Below, one piece after another: positions 51,320-64,000 of a stretch of 64,000 nt of DNA. The notes under the pieces are model-generated. The model ran no database searches. It was given only the letters and a program-made list of their open reading frames with translations, and had not been told where the DNA came from. The stretch comes from Luscinia megarhynchos (Eukaryota; Chordata; Aves; Passeriformes; Turdidae): positions 37,699,889 through 37,763,888 of the forward strand of contig CM067592.1 of assembly GCA_034336665.1 (NCBI GenBank), written 5' to 3'. The number at the start of each line of letters is the position of its first letter. The first letter of the stretch is position 1. The position numbers and the translations under genes were made by a program.

Positions 51320-51510
51320 TCTACATGGGCACGTCCAGTAGCTGCTCTGCTTTATTGGCTCATATTTCTCAGCCTTTCTAGGTAATTACCTGGCCCTGCA
51401 CTTCATGAGCTTGCAGAGGCAGTGCAATTCCTCCTACAATTCATGATTTTTCCACACAGCTTTTTTTTTCCTTTCTTTTGAGCCAAGCAAAGTAAAACAG
51501 TAGCCATACG
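51320..51510 (+). repeat. Diverged direct repeat, copy A (unknown family)
   Basis: Shares with 52615-52790 a collinear series of matches: 'gtccag', 'ctgcttta', 'tttctaggtaatt', 'cctgcactt', 'aattc', a T-rich run and 'agcaaa'. By eye identity is moderate. It is not CR1 or the LTR family seen here. It could be an old interspersed repeat or a local duplication. Confidence 0.5.
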
Positions 51511-52614
51511 AACTGCTGGGAGATTTCCCGGTGGCAGGACTCCAACTACAGCGCCTTGCAGAAATAATGCAGACTCAAACTAGAATTGCTGCATTTAAGA
51601 CCAACTATAATAACATCTTTTATTCTTAATTATTTCAATATAGACAACATTAATATTCTCTCCTGCCTCCATGGAATTAAAAGCAGGCGTCCATGTCCAT
51701 TGAGAGCTGTTTAACATTTTTCCTCTGAACCCTCATTTTTCAGTTCACAGGACACTTAATTTCTGCATATGGCATGAAAGGAACATCTCAGACATCAATA
51801 TTTGAGATCAGTGTACACTCACAAAGACAATATATGGAAACTCCTACCTTGCTGCTTGTGCTTTTAATTTTCTCCTATTCTTCACGACGTTTCATGGACG
51901 GTTTGGGAACTGGAGTGCTTAAAATGCTCTGCCTGGCTAAGCACATGTTAGTCATAGTAAGAACTACAGAAATGATGTTATCACTCAAAAGTTTCAGAAG
52001 AGTGAGATGTGCTGCTCAATGATACGTAAGGATGAGTTATAACAACATTTTTTAAAGAATACACATACAAATTTTTACATGTGTAAACACAAACTTCAGA
52101 ATTAAGTTTCCATATATTCCAACAGTTTCTTGCTTGTTCTTTTGGAAATGAGCACCATAACAAAAATATTCACTTAAATTTAGATGAAAATGTTAAGTGC
52201 CACAGTTAATGTTTATTTTAGCCCATGCATGTGAACACATCCCATGGATGACTTCTGTAAAGTAGGCAGATTGTGCCACCAGACTACCTGAGGCCAGAGT
52301 AGAAGGCAGGACTCTGAGTTTTTTGGAAGCTTCCCGAAATGTTTTAAACACAGAAACAAACAGCTGGTGATTTTGCAGCTGGTAGCATGCTGGTCCTTGT
52401 ACTTGCAGCAAACCAGTCTTGCTGGCAAAACAGCACTTTGCTGTCTGGATTCAAAATAATTCAGACAGGGGAACTTTGCCCTCTCTATAGACACAGCTGA
52501 GCGTGAAAGACAGTCACTAATGCTTTTTTCCACCAGGTACTAACAATTTAATTTTCTCTGGCTGACTGAGTAAGTCACAGTTCACCCTTGAGTAAAACAT
52601 AAAATAAAGTTGTA
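51511..52614. other. Unique DNA between the two direct repeats
   Basis: No recognisable gene or repeat. A minus-strand frame of 106 codons (52213-52533) has no known motif. Confidence 0.6.
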
Positions 52615-52790
52615 GTGTATTAGGTGTGTCCAGGATCTGTTGTGCTTTAATTCTAGACATTTCTGGGTCTTTCTAGGTAATTGCCTTTCCCTGCACTTTG
52701 TAAGTGTATAGAGACACAGTAACTCTGTAATTCTTCTCCATGGCACCTTTTTTGCTTTCCTCTGGATGGAGAAAGCAAAACACTGCAGTG
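52615..52790 (+). repeat. Diverged direct repeat, copy B (unknown family)
   Basis: Partner of 51320-51510 in the same orientation, about 1.3 kb downstream. The best-conserved block is 'tttctaggtaattgcc' with 'ccctgcactt' (52669-52699). Confidence 0.5.
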
Positions 52791-55700
52791 TGAAGCTTGT
52801 GAGTTACTTTGGTCCTAAACTGTTCTCAGGTTCTTATGGACACATAAGGCTGTTTTTACTCCATTTTTATGGGGGAATTTACTGTTCCATATTAGAAAGA
52901 TCTCTTCCTTTGAAATGGTTCGTTTGTGGGCTTTTAGCAATTAAATAAAATAATCCTTGAAGGAAAAAAGAGAGTTTCAAACAACCACAATGTGGACTGT
53001 GAACTTTAGTGCCAGTTGAACCCAATCCTCAGCAGTATTCGTGTTGCAGTAATAACAGAGAGTAACTAGAGACGGCTCCAAAGAAGAAGGCCCCTAACCC
53101 ACTTAAAAAAGCTGGAAATAGAAACACAACCTTTAATCTCTTTTGGTTTGGTTCAAGAAATTAAGAGCCAATGTTAAAGCTTTACAAAACTAGCTCATGA
53201 ACTGTCCATTCATTGCACCATCTACTATGAGACCATTTGACATTTAGAGTTCAAATTCAGACTCAGTTGACTACTTTTGAGTGGAAAGGAGATAATAGGA
53301 AAATATGCAAAATGTCTTAAAAAATTATTTGCCAATTCTTTCTCAGTTATTTCCGTATTAAACTTAGATCAAATTACAAATTCTGCCACTTACACTGTCA
53401 TTAATAATAATGCCTTAAGTAACATTGTATTGTTGCATAGGGGAAAAACAGGGCTATTTATCCACTTAGATATATTGTATACGACTGTGGAGCCAGACTG
53501 GTTCAATCTGAGGTAAAATTCTTGAGAATTTCTGAAAATCCAATTAAATTTACCCCCTATTTTCTGTGCAGTCCAAACATTTCAGTTTGCTTGCTGTTTG
53601 GAGAGGAAATCCCAGTAGCTTTGCTGTTCCATAATGGGGAATTTCTCAAGGCAACTGGTGTATGATAGCTTAATGAACAGAAGAATATTAATTTTATCTG
53701 TGTAATATTTATTGCTTGTTTTTATCAAATAGAAAAAAAATTAGTTTTATTCTTTAAAGAAAAAATTTCCTGCCATTCTCCTTTTTGAAGAACTTTACAA
53801 AATGCCTCAAAAGGACAATGCAAATGTTCTCTACATGCTTGTTGAGCACGACATGCTGAGTTCTTTTGGTTTTGTTAAGTAGTATTAATCACTTTTAAAG
53901 ATGTCAAACACATCACCTATTTTAAACACGTAGTTGTGAGTTTACTGCAGCAGGCCATTTATAGCTGTCTTTGTTTAGGTCAGATAGTTTACCAGAATGT
54001 ATTATTAATTACCTACCACAATTGCATTGCTGTAGGTTCATCACAGCATAAAACTATACATGTTTCAATTTTTGTTGGATTGCATTAAAAATACCAAGGG
54101 GGACACACATTATATTTATACACACAAAATTAGAAAATGGAAACAGTCATCAAGGCACCAGAAATCATTGAAGTCATTGTCCCAGGGCATTCATTTTATG
54201 TTTTTTATTCTAGAACCTTCTCATTTTGCAAAGTCAAACTTTTTTCTTTGTTTGTTTGTTTGGTTTTCTTGTTTGTTTTTTTTTTTCTTGGGAGGTCTTC
54301 TTTCTGTATTATGTGTTTCTTTCCTCAATTGAACTGTTTAAATTAGGAGATATGAGCAGAATAAAAAAATAAAATATCCGGGATTAAAATAATCTTTTAC
54401 AAATAGTTTAGTCTATCTGTATTAGCATTTTCTGTAGTGTAAGGGATTTCTTTTTTTGTGTATCATAACAACATAAAGTATTCCATCAAATGCAAAGAGG
54501 GAAATTTTAAAGAGCTTGAGTCTAGATTATGTTGCATCCTTTCAATTGTAATCATGATACTGGAATAAAAATTGCATTTTCCTAGTACCTAAGAGTCATT
54601 TTTCAAAGATTCAAGGAATGAAAGAGCCAGGCTGATCTCAGGGCTACATACAGAATTAATAAACGACATAGAGAACATACTGGGCAAGCAATTGGTAATA
54701 AAGTTACTTGTGGTCCTGATATTGACAATGGAATTAACTGCAACTGCAGAGAGTATTCTTGCAGCACAGAAAAAAATATTCTCATGATGACTGGTGCAGC
54801 AAAGAGCTGAAATTCGAGTATTCTTATGGGTTGTTTCTTGCCTGTATTGAATGACTGCTCAAATTTTGACCTTTAAAACGGTCTGTGTTCAAATGAACAC
54901 AAGCATATACCACTTCCTTGCAAATCATGACAATTTAGCCACTAAGCATAAGTTCAGAGATTAAAATAAATTTTGCATAAAGAATCTTTACTCTATAGAT
55001 TATTTGCATGATAGTTGTGTAGGGTAAATATAATAATTACATACACTTTATTGCCAGTCATTTGAGCCCCATAATTATAATAAAAATCCAATATTCCACT
55101 CTTGCCTTGCTTTTATTGATTCAAAAGTTTTTGAGAAGAATAAGGACCTTGTTTTGAAGATGTCAAGAAGAATGGATCATGCAAAATCCCTTAAATTATT
55201 TCCTATAAAATTCTGTCACCCTTGGCTACCCCGAACAACCAGATTCATAATATTTTTTCCCTCAGTGAACATATACAAAAATGGCTTTTTTTTATGTTGA
55301 GTACTTTAGAGAGGATGTTATAATTCCCAATGGCAAAGTTTTCATAGTAGAATTACAGCCTAAGAAAATTAATGATGAGCAGCAAAATGCTCCAGGGATG
55401 TAGTGCAATTATTTTAATGATAACTCACACCCTTTATTTGCTTTATTTCCTCTGTCTCTTATGTAAATTTTATTTTAACAAAGAACTGCTCAGTCTATCA
55501 GAAAAACATGAAGGTTTATAGAACAACTTTCAAAAAGCTTACATTTAATTGATATCCAAACCCCCTCAGTCTGCAAATCAGTAACAAAAGATGTTTTGCC
55601 TTCTTTCTGCAAACAGAGCAGATGTCTAAGTAAAATATCACCTCTGGAACAGAAGCAAATGACTTTTATGTTCTCATCACAAAAATGGAAGCTCTACACT

Positions 55701-58700
55701 GGTGGCCTTTCTTATTTACACCACACACATGGCAGTCTTTGACATTCATTTCCTTGAATATAAACAGAAGATACAGCCTCCCTCTCCAGAAGTTAATGAA
55801 TTGAATGATAAGACCCCTTAATTCAAATGCCTAATGACCCTAAAGTACTTCCACAGTTCTGAAAAGCAAGTGTGCTAAAACTGATTCTAGGATAAAATAG
55901 AAGACTTGTGAAACAGTACCTTTGTGCCTACTATGAGCACACATACAGCCTTTAAGCCAAATTAAATACAGCAATTCTAATGCTGACTAAAACTATGTTT
56001 TCAATTTGACTAAAAGCCAACTGAAATGACTGGAGCACAGGGGCAAAAGTTTTGTAATTTATCTACAGTTAAAGGATTTAACATGAACAGGATACCTAGT
56101 GAAAGGACATTAACAATATTGAGATTACTGGACATAAACCAAAAGATTGAAAACTTCAGAGAAAAAATGCATTCATTACAACCAGTCAGATATTTTCAGG
56201 TGGGCTGTTTAGTATTAAAAAACTACAGAACATGAAACTTTCAAATGTGTGTCAGTTATGGGAAAAAAATAAGAAGAATTTCAAATCACACAGAGTAATT
56301 CATTACATTACTGGAGGAAAAATGTTCAGGACATTCATCTACAAGGCAGAAAACCTGCCTGATTCAGATGGAGGACTTAAACCTTGGCTCTGTCTACGTC
56401 TTGTGGACTAAGCAAATGTTGTGTAAAAATCTCTGCTTTGATTCACTTTATTTTTTGGAAAAGACCAAAAATTCCTGTGAAAAGGTAAACAATATTTTTG
56501 TCCAACTGTGATGTGAGAATTTTTCTTTTTTGAAATTTTGAAGAAGGGAGAACACAACTTCTCATCCAAATCTGATGTTATCCTCTGCTGAGCTATTGGT
56601 CATGAGACTTGTTCAGCGTGCAGGAATGACTACACACAACTGAATGTTAGCATTCAATTTCCCATAAACTCTGGCGTCCCAAAAATAGGAGTAAAAGGAC
56701 CTTCCTTAATTTAAGCAAGATTTTAATTGCTGTTTGTTTTGGTTTGGTTTTGGGGGGTTTTTATCTTTATTTGTTTTGTTAATGTAAATTCTGTAAGGTC
56801 CTTATAGCTCTTAATTTCTTTCTCATTTAATTTTTACATACTTTTGATCCCCACAGTGTAATAAACAGAGTATCTTATTTAGTGATATCTTGATTATCTC
56901 CAGAGCAAACAAAAAGTCAAGTCAAACTGTCCAGCCAAAACACTCAAACCACTTTTTGGTATAGATCATATAAAAACTGGGGAAATGTTTTGCCAGACAT
57001 CTGACAGTTGCTCTACTAAAACTTGGGGAAGTTGCTACTCAGACTTTTTTCTTGAGCTGAGATAAAATCTGCCAATTCTCTGCTTATACAGTTGGTGGTA
57101 AAAATCAGTCCCTCTTCACGCAATCAGAAATCAACTATGGATAGTTTAGCATCTTATTATCCCCCATTGGAAACCTTTTAGTCTTTGCACCTTTGCATGG
57201 TGCTTGTTCTTGAAATTCAAGTTTGATATAGAAGATCAAGCCTGCTGTTAACAGCACCTCAGTTTTATCCGAAAATAATTTGCAGTAAAATCTACAGGCT
57301 TCCCACAAAATTTTCAGTTTGCTTAGCTCCTTCTTCTTCCTAAAGAAGTTGTTGTGAATCTGTGTCTTGATAAAACATGAAGAACATGCTTTGTCCTGTA
57401 ATAGCTGATGGGTGGGACTAAGGGAGCAAAACAGTAATTTCTTACTTTGAAATTCATCAGTACACTGAGCTGCAAAACTGAATGTTGGGCAAGAATGCTC
57501 CCAATAATAGGGAATAAACATAAGTCTGTAGGGCCTCTTTGTTCAAAATTCTCAACAATTCCACTCTCTTTCAATAAAGCTGTAAACTACATGTTTTGTT
57601 ACTATCTCCAAATGAAAAAGTGAACCTTATACAGCTGTGGAGCATATTGGATTGGTAAAAAACCAGAAAAAAACTACCCATATATGTAATATTTTGGCAT
57701 GACCAAGAATTAAAGGAGAGCTCCATAATCCTATCCATTAGCAGGCTAAGCACAAAACTTCCACAAATTCATGCAAATAAAATTGTCATTACTTGGAAAC
57801 TTGTATTTCTGGTGAATATTTTGACGGCCAGAAATGCAGGACTGAAATAATGCAGAGAATGTGGGTGAGCATACAGGTATTATTTCATAAGACTGCAGAA
57901 ACTACATCTTAAACTCTCCTTGCACTGCCTTCCATGGTGGCATCCCACTTGTAATAATCAATTATATCAGCAAAAGACAATTATTTGAGAAAAGCAGCCT
58001 TATGCAAGTAAGATGCCAAATTAGAAGCAAGTATTTAACCTGTATCACAACCTATGCAATGAGAGATTCTTAGTTGAAGAGTAGAACTATTCATGTTGGC
58101 AATTACTTACCATTTTCTCTGCTTTTTGAAAAAAAATCTTAAATAGCATTTTAAAAATCTATAATAATAACATTTAATTTTAACCATTAGTTAGAATAGT
58201 ATGTTGTGAATAGAAAACCCTAGTGAGGCTGAAGGAATGCATTGCAAAACTGGGCATAAAATATTTATTTTGATGCTGTTATAATAGCAAACTGAATTCT
58301 GTTGGATGATTTTTGGTCTTTAATGACATGAGGGACAAGGAGGTATTAATCCTTTAGCATATGATTGTCCTCTTGTAAAGTCTGACAGAATTTCAAGCGG
58401 GTAAACAAAAACAAATTCTGCTTTTTGAGCCTGATTATGTGTAATTTCCTTATACATTCAATCCCTAAATGCATCTTGTTGATTAATTTCTATTTTTTCA
58501 TTGCTGATTGACTCCAAAGCATTTTAGAGGAGATCAGTAGAAATACCACTGCTATACTGGCAACCTCTGTTCCACTGTAAAATAGCAGAGCAGACAAGAC
58601 TACCAACTAGCTGAACACTTTGATTTTCCTCTAATTTCCTAAAGTAACATGCATTATATCTTACAGTCCTTAGAAAACAGTGGACTATGCTGGGGGGGGG

Positions 58701-61700
58701 AAACCACCAAACAATGAAAAAGCAAGTTAGACGTGTAATTTTTCATGATAGAATGATTTTAAACGACACATAAATAATTAAGAATGCAAACATTCTCCAG
58801 TCATTGCTTCCTATCAGTGCACAATCAGTTCAAATTTCAAGACTGCTGTCTTTTTTCCCTTGACATTAGAAGAACAGAAAATGAAGTTTAACAAACTTGA
58901 TTACCAGTGATAACTCTACAACACTAAGGCAAAAGAAATTTAAAACTTGAATATTTCTGGACAATTTAATGCATGGCATTTGATTTTGGTTTTCATAACT
59001 GGTGAAGCCTTGCAGCTCCCACTAAGCTCATGTGAAGTAGTGATAGGTTAGCAGTTCTACAAACCCTACTTGCTCCATTGCCAGTTTACAGCTTAAATGT
59101 AAAAGAAATTCAAACAGTGGCCACTTGAGAAATTTTTGCTTTTACATGCAAACTACCAAGCAGCCCTTAGCCCATCTGCTTGGGAGCCTCATATTTTATA
59201 AACATTTATATTTCAACTCAGTTGGTGCTTCAGAGAACTTATGCTCATTGATTTACTGTACTTAAAAGGCAATGTTTGAGAAATTGAGTTTTTATGTATT
59301 TTTATCCATTGCTGTCAATGTTGTGTGAATGGTCCTACAGCTGGCATTATTTATAGAGCTATGTAAACTATGGCTAGACTTTGTTTCCCAAGCAAGTTCT
59401 GAAGCAGACATTAGAATTAGCTCAAAAAGAAAAAAAAATGGAAAAAAACCCCCCTCAAATACCCAACAACCTCCTCCTCCCTCTTACAGATCAGTGTCAT
59501 TTTCTCAACACCATACATAATTTTTATGCTACTCTTCTGATGCAAGCACGAATCTCCATAGGAACCAGTCCCACATCACTGTTTTCTACAGGGGACAACT
59601 AACACCAATACTGATTTTAGGACAAACCTGACCAGTTATGCACTATGATACACCAAACACCCTACTGTTCATCCCATGACTGAGGCCCTTTGGATGGAAA
59701 AGGAAAACAGACTTCAGTTTCCTTACTGCAGGAAATGGTTGTGGGTTTTCAGTTCCTTGGTTTAGTCTTGTTTCTCTCACAAAAGAAGCCCCTTTTTAAA
59801 GAAAGTTAAAAGTATAATGTCCTCACCAGTAACCCTAAAACCTGTTCTATATCAAGCACATCTCAATTTGTTTGTTTTCCATATGTACTTCAGCAGTTCT
59901 TAGTTCCTAAACACATGCACACCCATGGAGATTTTGAAGCAATTTCTACAACCACAGAGCTCAAAGTGAGGAGTAATAGCTGAGCCTAAGGAACGTTTGC
60001 TCTGCACTGCAAGATTCACTATAAAGGGTGGCTTTCTGGTATTTTGTAACAAATCCCCGAAAAATATGCAATGATCCTCTGCTTCATTTATAAATTATGC
60101 TCCCCATAATTTAAAAAAAGTCTTGAGACTTGGCCTAAATATAGCCCAATGCCTGAAAAGTGAAAAGCAAGCAAAATATCCCAGTAACAAGTTTCTTCCT
60201 ATGTTAATGCTGCAACTTTGCTGAAAGTTCTGTGTCTTGTCTTTTTTAGTTTGTATTTAGGGACGGCCTTACTTGGCTAGGATTCAGTATTAGCTAAGAT
60301 GTCTGCAGAAAGCTTATGTTTAATAAGAGGTTAATAATTAATTTATACCCTTGACTTCCCAAGTTCTGTAGAACAACAGCAGTGAAAATTTCAAAGAGGA
60401 AATCATGGTAGACAAGAGTATATATTAGTATAAACACTGTGGTGGTTTGTATTTCAACTTCTCCTGAGCTGGGTATCAAAGTAAACAGGAAAGCCACGAG
60501 GAAAGTTACTAGGAGGACCAGTGGTAGTGTTTCCAAGTACCATCTTCAGTCCTACTGCCAATAACCCTTAGGTAGGCACACTGATTTCACATTCAAGCCT
60601 TTAAAAATCTGTTTTTCTCTTCCTTGTTTCCTGCAAGTATCTGGAGCCTACAGCACCCAATCCCCAGCAGCAGGGAGGAAAAGGGACTTGAGTAAGACCA
60701 CATTTGTCTCTATTTTTTTCCCTCTGCTTTCCTGAACAGATACAAGTTCTCAGTCTCAATTGTCACGGGCATACTCCACAAGAACAACCTGCACTAAGGT
60801 CACCATAGTCCATTGTGTCAGCTATCTTAAATTGTATTAATGAATTTGATCCTTTGAGAACACACCGTTTCTGCCGTGATAACAGCACAATCAGTGGAAG
60901 CAGCCTGACCCTTCTGTTATAATTCTCTATATTCAGTCATTTCCTGACATTGATAAACCAATCATGTGAACTGAATTTTCCCATTCTGGTGTTCACTTCA
61001 CCTGCAAATTCTTAACAAAAGCTTTAATTAAAGAACCCAAAACAACAACACTTTCCCAGCATGAAAATAAGGGAAAATAGAAAGTCAAAGTACACATCTG
61101 AAATTCTTAGGTGTTGCATTCCCTGAATAATAGCTGTTGTGCTCACTGCCAAAGTTGAGGAACTAGTGGAAAAATAAATGAACATTTTCTTAAAAACTTT
61201 TCAAAAGAGTCCCAAAGTGAGTAAATTTGAGATTCTACTTTAATTTTGCCACTTCCTAATTTCTGGACATGTGATTTTAGAATCTCAAAATATTTTTGAT
61301 AGGGTTTTTTTGACATGGCCATGAAAAAAGCCCATATTTGTGTCAGCAACAATATGAAAATGAAAAAATGCTTTCTTTTCAATTTATTTTGAAAGGGCAA
61401 GCTTGAACTCTAATATAAGCTCATACTGAAAGTGTCAGAACAGTATAAATTGTAATTTTTTGGTGAACTATACAATCAGAGTCCATTTAAAGCCTGTCCC
61501 TTTATTCGCACACATTTTTGTAAGCTCAGACAAATAGAAGAACCTGATAAGTTAATAGTGACATATAAATGTAGCAAAAAAAGATTTTGCAGAAGGAGTT
61601 AGCTTGTCAAAAATGATTTCATGGCCAAACAGAAAGAAACTGATATTGGCAATGATTCTATAATATTTAAGTGTGAGCAGCAGGCATCATTTCTTGCCTG

Positions 61701-64000
61701 GAATTTTAGAAATTATTAACAGGAACACAAAACTTTGTTTATTGTTCCTACACCAACTAACTTTCAGGACTATTTGAAACAAAAATTGCACAAAAGAAAA
61801 ATGCCAAAAGGAAAACTTCCAAAAGGAATTTGTGTACAATGACCTCAAGGTATATTGTATTTTACTGAAGCACAAAGGGATTCTGTGAAGGAATTCTTTC
61901 TCATACATGCCTCTTTCAAATTATTGTGGTTCATGCACATTTTCTGTACAGATTTACTATTCTTCCCCAGCTCAGTCTGAAAGCATTTAGATAAAATAAA
62001 ATGCATAGATCTGTTGTTGAACTCCTCTTGGAAGCACATGCATTGTAGAGAGAAGACAGCACATGGTACTTAAAATCTTTTACTGCAGTGCACACTCTTT
62101 TTCTGGAGGTTATGACTGAGCAGTAATTGGGAAGGGGACCTGGATAAATACAGCTGTGGTGAGAGAGAGTCCAGGGATGGAAGGGGTAACACAAGACCCC
62201 ACCATCTGTAGAATATCCTCTCCATTACTTTACTCCTTTCAATTCTACAACAGTTATTTTAATGGCTGATGAAATCCAAGATGTGCATTCCTGTTGTAGC
62301 TCTATGGCAAATATTTGAAGTTATTTCTGTTTCTGTATAATGGCAAATGGCACCTGTCGCATCCAAACGCAGGGAAAAAGTGGAAAACTCTGAGCTGGAC
62401 TATACCCACTAGACAGAAACAGTCTCACAGCACTCACACTGTCCAAGGCAAACAAGTCCTCATCAACAGCATCTAACTTCAAAATGATTTCAAATTAGAA
62501 AACCCCTTTACTTTGACTAAAACGCTTTATACATGTCAGAAATAATTTGCAAGGTTTTACCACCAGTTTAATTCTTTCTTGATTGGATTACTGATCACAA
62601 CACTTCGTTCTTGTTTTGCTAAAATAAAGATCTGAATCTGGAGTCAGAGAGTATTATCCTTCTAAAGGCAGATATTTTTAACTGAGTAATAGGAAATTGC
62701 AAAAAATCTTCTGGAGAATATTTCTATGATAAAACTGCGGAAGGGTTTTATCCCTTCTTGCAAAGAAAATTAAACAACTCAGGCTAATATATCTCTGAAA
62801 AGCCAACTTATTCCAGCAGGATTTGCTGTAAACCTCCAAAGGTACAATGTAACATGCAATTCCTCCCTTGGCCAACTTATCACTTTCTGAACCTTGATAA
62901 GAAAACAGCTTTACACAGTGTCACTGGACAATACTCAGCCACACTGAGTCAGATTCAAAACTATTCTGTGAGTTGCTTTGAGTGAAATTTGTTCTTAAAC
63001 ATAGATTTTGATAATTCTGAACTTTTAACCCTTCAGCAAAGCTATTTACAGTCCAGAAAGACCCCAGCTGTAAAAAGAGTCCGGCTAGGGCAATGCTCAA
63101 CTGCAGGGGCTGAAAATGTAACTTTGGGACATTTGCAATGCCTTCGTATGTGGTCAGTGGCTCTGCAAGAGACCACACACACACAAACAGAGGCTCTCAT
63201 AATTGCCTAACATTTTCACCACCTGTTCTCAAGCCATGTTATCAGATGTGAAGGAACCAGTAAAAAGCAGTTTATAAGCTATAAATGGAAGCAGCTACGT
63301 CAGAGAGCTGATAAACATTTCACTGCAAGTTATTTGTGTAGCAGACTATAATTTAAATGGCACTAAACTGCTTTAAAGTATCGGTTTCAAGTTACAGGAT
63401 GTCACAGTTGCTCTTTTGGGGTAGGAGATATATGTGTTGGGACGATCAAAGAGGTGATATTTCTTGTTTAACAGATCGTGTCAAAGATAAGGTTATCTTT
63501 CTCTTGCCTGCCTGCTTCATCTTTACCTCTGTCTGCTGCTTAAGTGTGAAAGCTTGGTTTCATTTAGAAAAAAAACCCAGAACAGCACCTACCATATTCA
63601 GTCATTTCACAGCCTTCAGAGGTGCTGAGTTAATATGGAAATACTGATATCTCTATTCCTACTGGAGTCAATAAAATCACCCTTAAAACAAAAAAATCTT
63701 ATTACAGCTAAAAATTTCCCACATTATTCTTTAAAGGCACTTGCTTTAGAAATTATTTAATAGTAGGTCCTCTGTCACTGCTGACTTCTACGAAAATTGT
63801 CTTCTAAATAGATATTTGGTATGATATATGATGTAAATGAAGCATTCATCAGGAATATGTTGAATATGTTGTGAATTTGAGCCTTATTTCCCTGACTTAA
63901 ATCCATTCCTATTTGTTAATTAAGCCCAAAGATCAGAACTAACTGATTTCCAGGAAGAGAAATGAAATATTTGCACACCCAGTTTTGAGCTCACCCAGTT
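52791..64000. other. Gene-free unique DNA to window end
   Basis: AT-rich, with TTTG runs at 54245-54290, a run of nine G at 58692-58700, and no recognisable exon, RNA gene or repeat family. The longest frame (57135-57521, minus, 128 codons) shows no domain. A cluster of transcription-factor-like motifs near 63240-63500 is listed separately. Confidence 0.65.
63236..63500. promoter_or_regulatory. Candidate enhancer-like cluster with palindromic GATA site
   Basis: 63483-63500 is an 18-bp palindrome, AAAGATAA-GG-TTATCTTT, that places two AGATAA GATA sites head to head. Upstream are a combined GATA/E-box (ttatcagatg, 63239-63248), a CArG/MEF2-like ctataaatgg (near 63280), a CRE-like tacgtcag (63297-63304) and tgataaaca (63309-63317). 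Such grouping is typical of enhancers, but each motif is short and chance cannot be excluded. Confidence 0.3.

Noticed and set aside
57135..57521. 128-codon minus-strand frame outside known repeats
   Set aside because: No domain, signal or splice context recognised. Overlapping alternative frames and ordinary AT-rich composition suggest chance.

Overview
This is eukaryotic, gene-poor DNA, most likely from a bird. The strongest evidence is the repeat content: several CR1 LINE copies carrying the avian-type 3' end (short ATTCTRTG-like octamers instead of a poly-A tail), a decayed ERVL-like provirus with paired LTRs, and a related solo LTR. CR1 also occurs in crocodilians and turtles. The two ERVL-like LTR copies make a bird, possibly a passerine, my preferred reading, but that last step is inference. 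I recognise no host protein-coding exon, tRNA or rRNA. All reading frames are short, and every one I can identify belongs to a decayed retroelement. The window is either intergenic or the inside of a very large intron.

Layout: 1-6889 is AT-rich unique DNA. 6890-12100 is a minus-strand ERVL-like provirus (LTR, pol and gag remnants, primer-binding site, LTR), with a GATG/GATA microsatellite next to its 3' LTR. 12101-18300 is unique DNA with a CpG-retaining candidate conserved block at 13690-14100. 18310-20925 is a CR1 whose middle third is inverted. 20926-25555 is unique DNA with a pair of RFX X-box-like motifs at 22870-22914. 25556-26065 is a pyrimidine-rich TTCCC array that changes into an 11-bp TTCCCTGAAAC variant. 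26385-27165 is an antisense CR1. 27166-32666 is mostly unique DNA, with a CpG-retaining block at 27890-28290 and a small antisense CR1 tail near 31.5 kb. 32667-33188 is a solo LTR.

36125-38101 is a CR1 split by a second, 5'-truncated CR1 of about 210 bp. 43480-45910 is the longest uninterrupted CR1 copy in the window. From 45911 to the end there is mainly unique AT-rich DNA, with a pair of diverged direct repeats (51.3 and 52.6 kb) of unknown family and a GATA-motif cluster at 63.2-63.5 kb.

There is no operon or pathway logic here. The mobile elements are dead passengers (stops, frameshifts, lost catalytic residues). Any present function would lie in the candidate regulatory blocks, which I propose from motif content and CpG retention only. 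I saw no clear new biological system. The most unusual structures are the internally inverted CR1, the nested CR1, the two-phase TTCCC array and the X-box pair.
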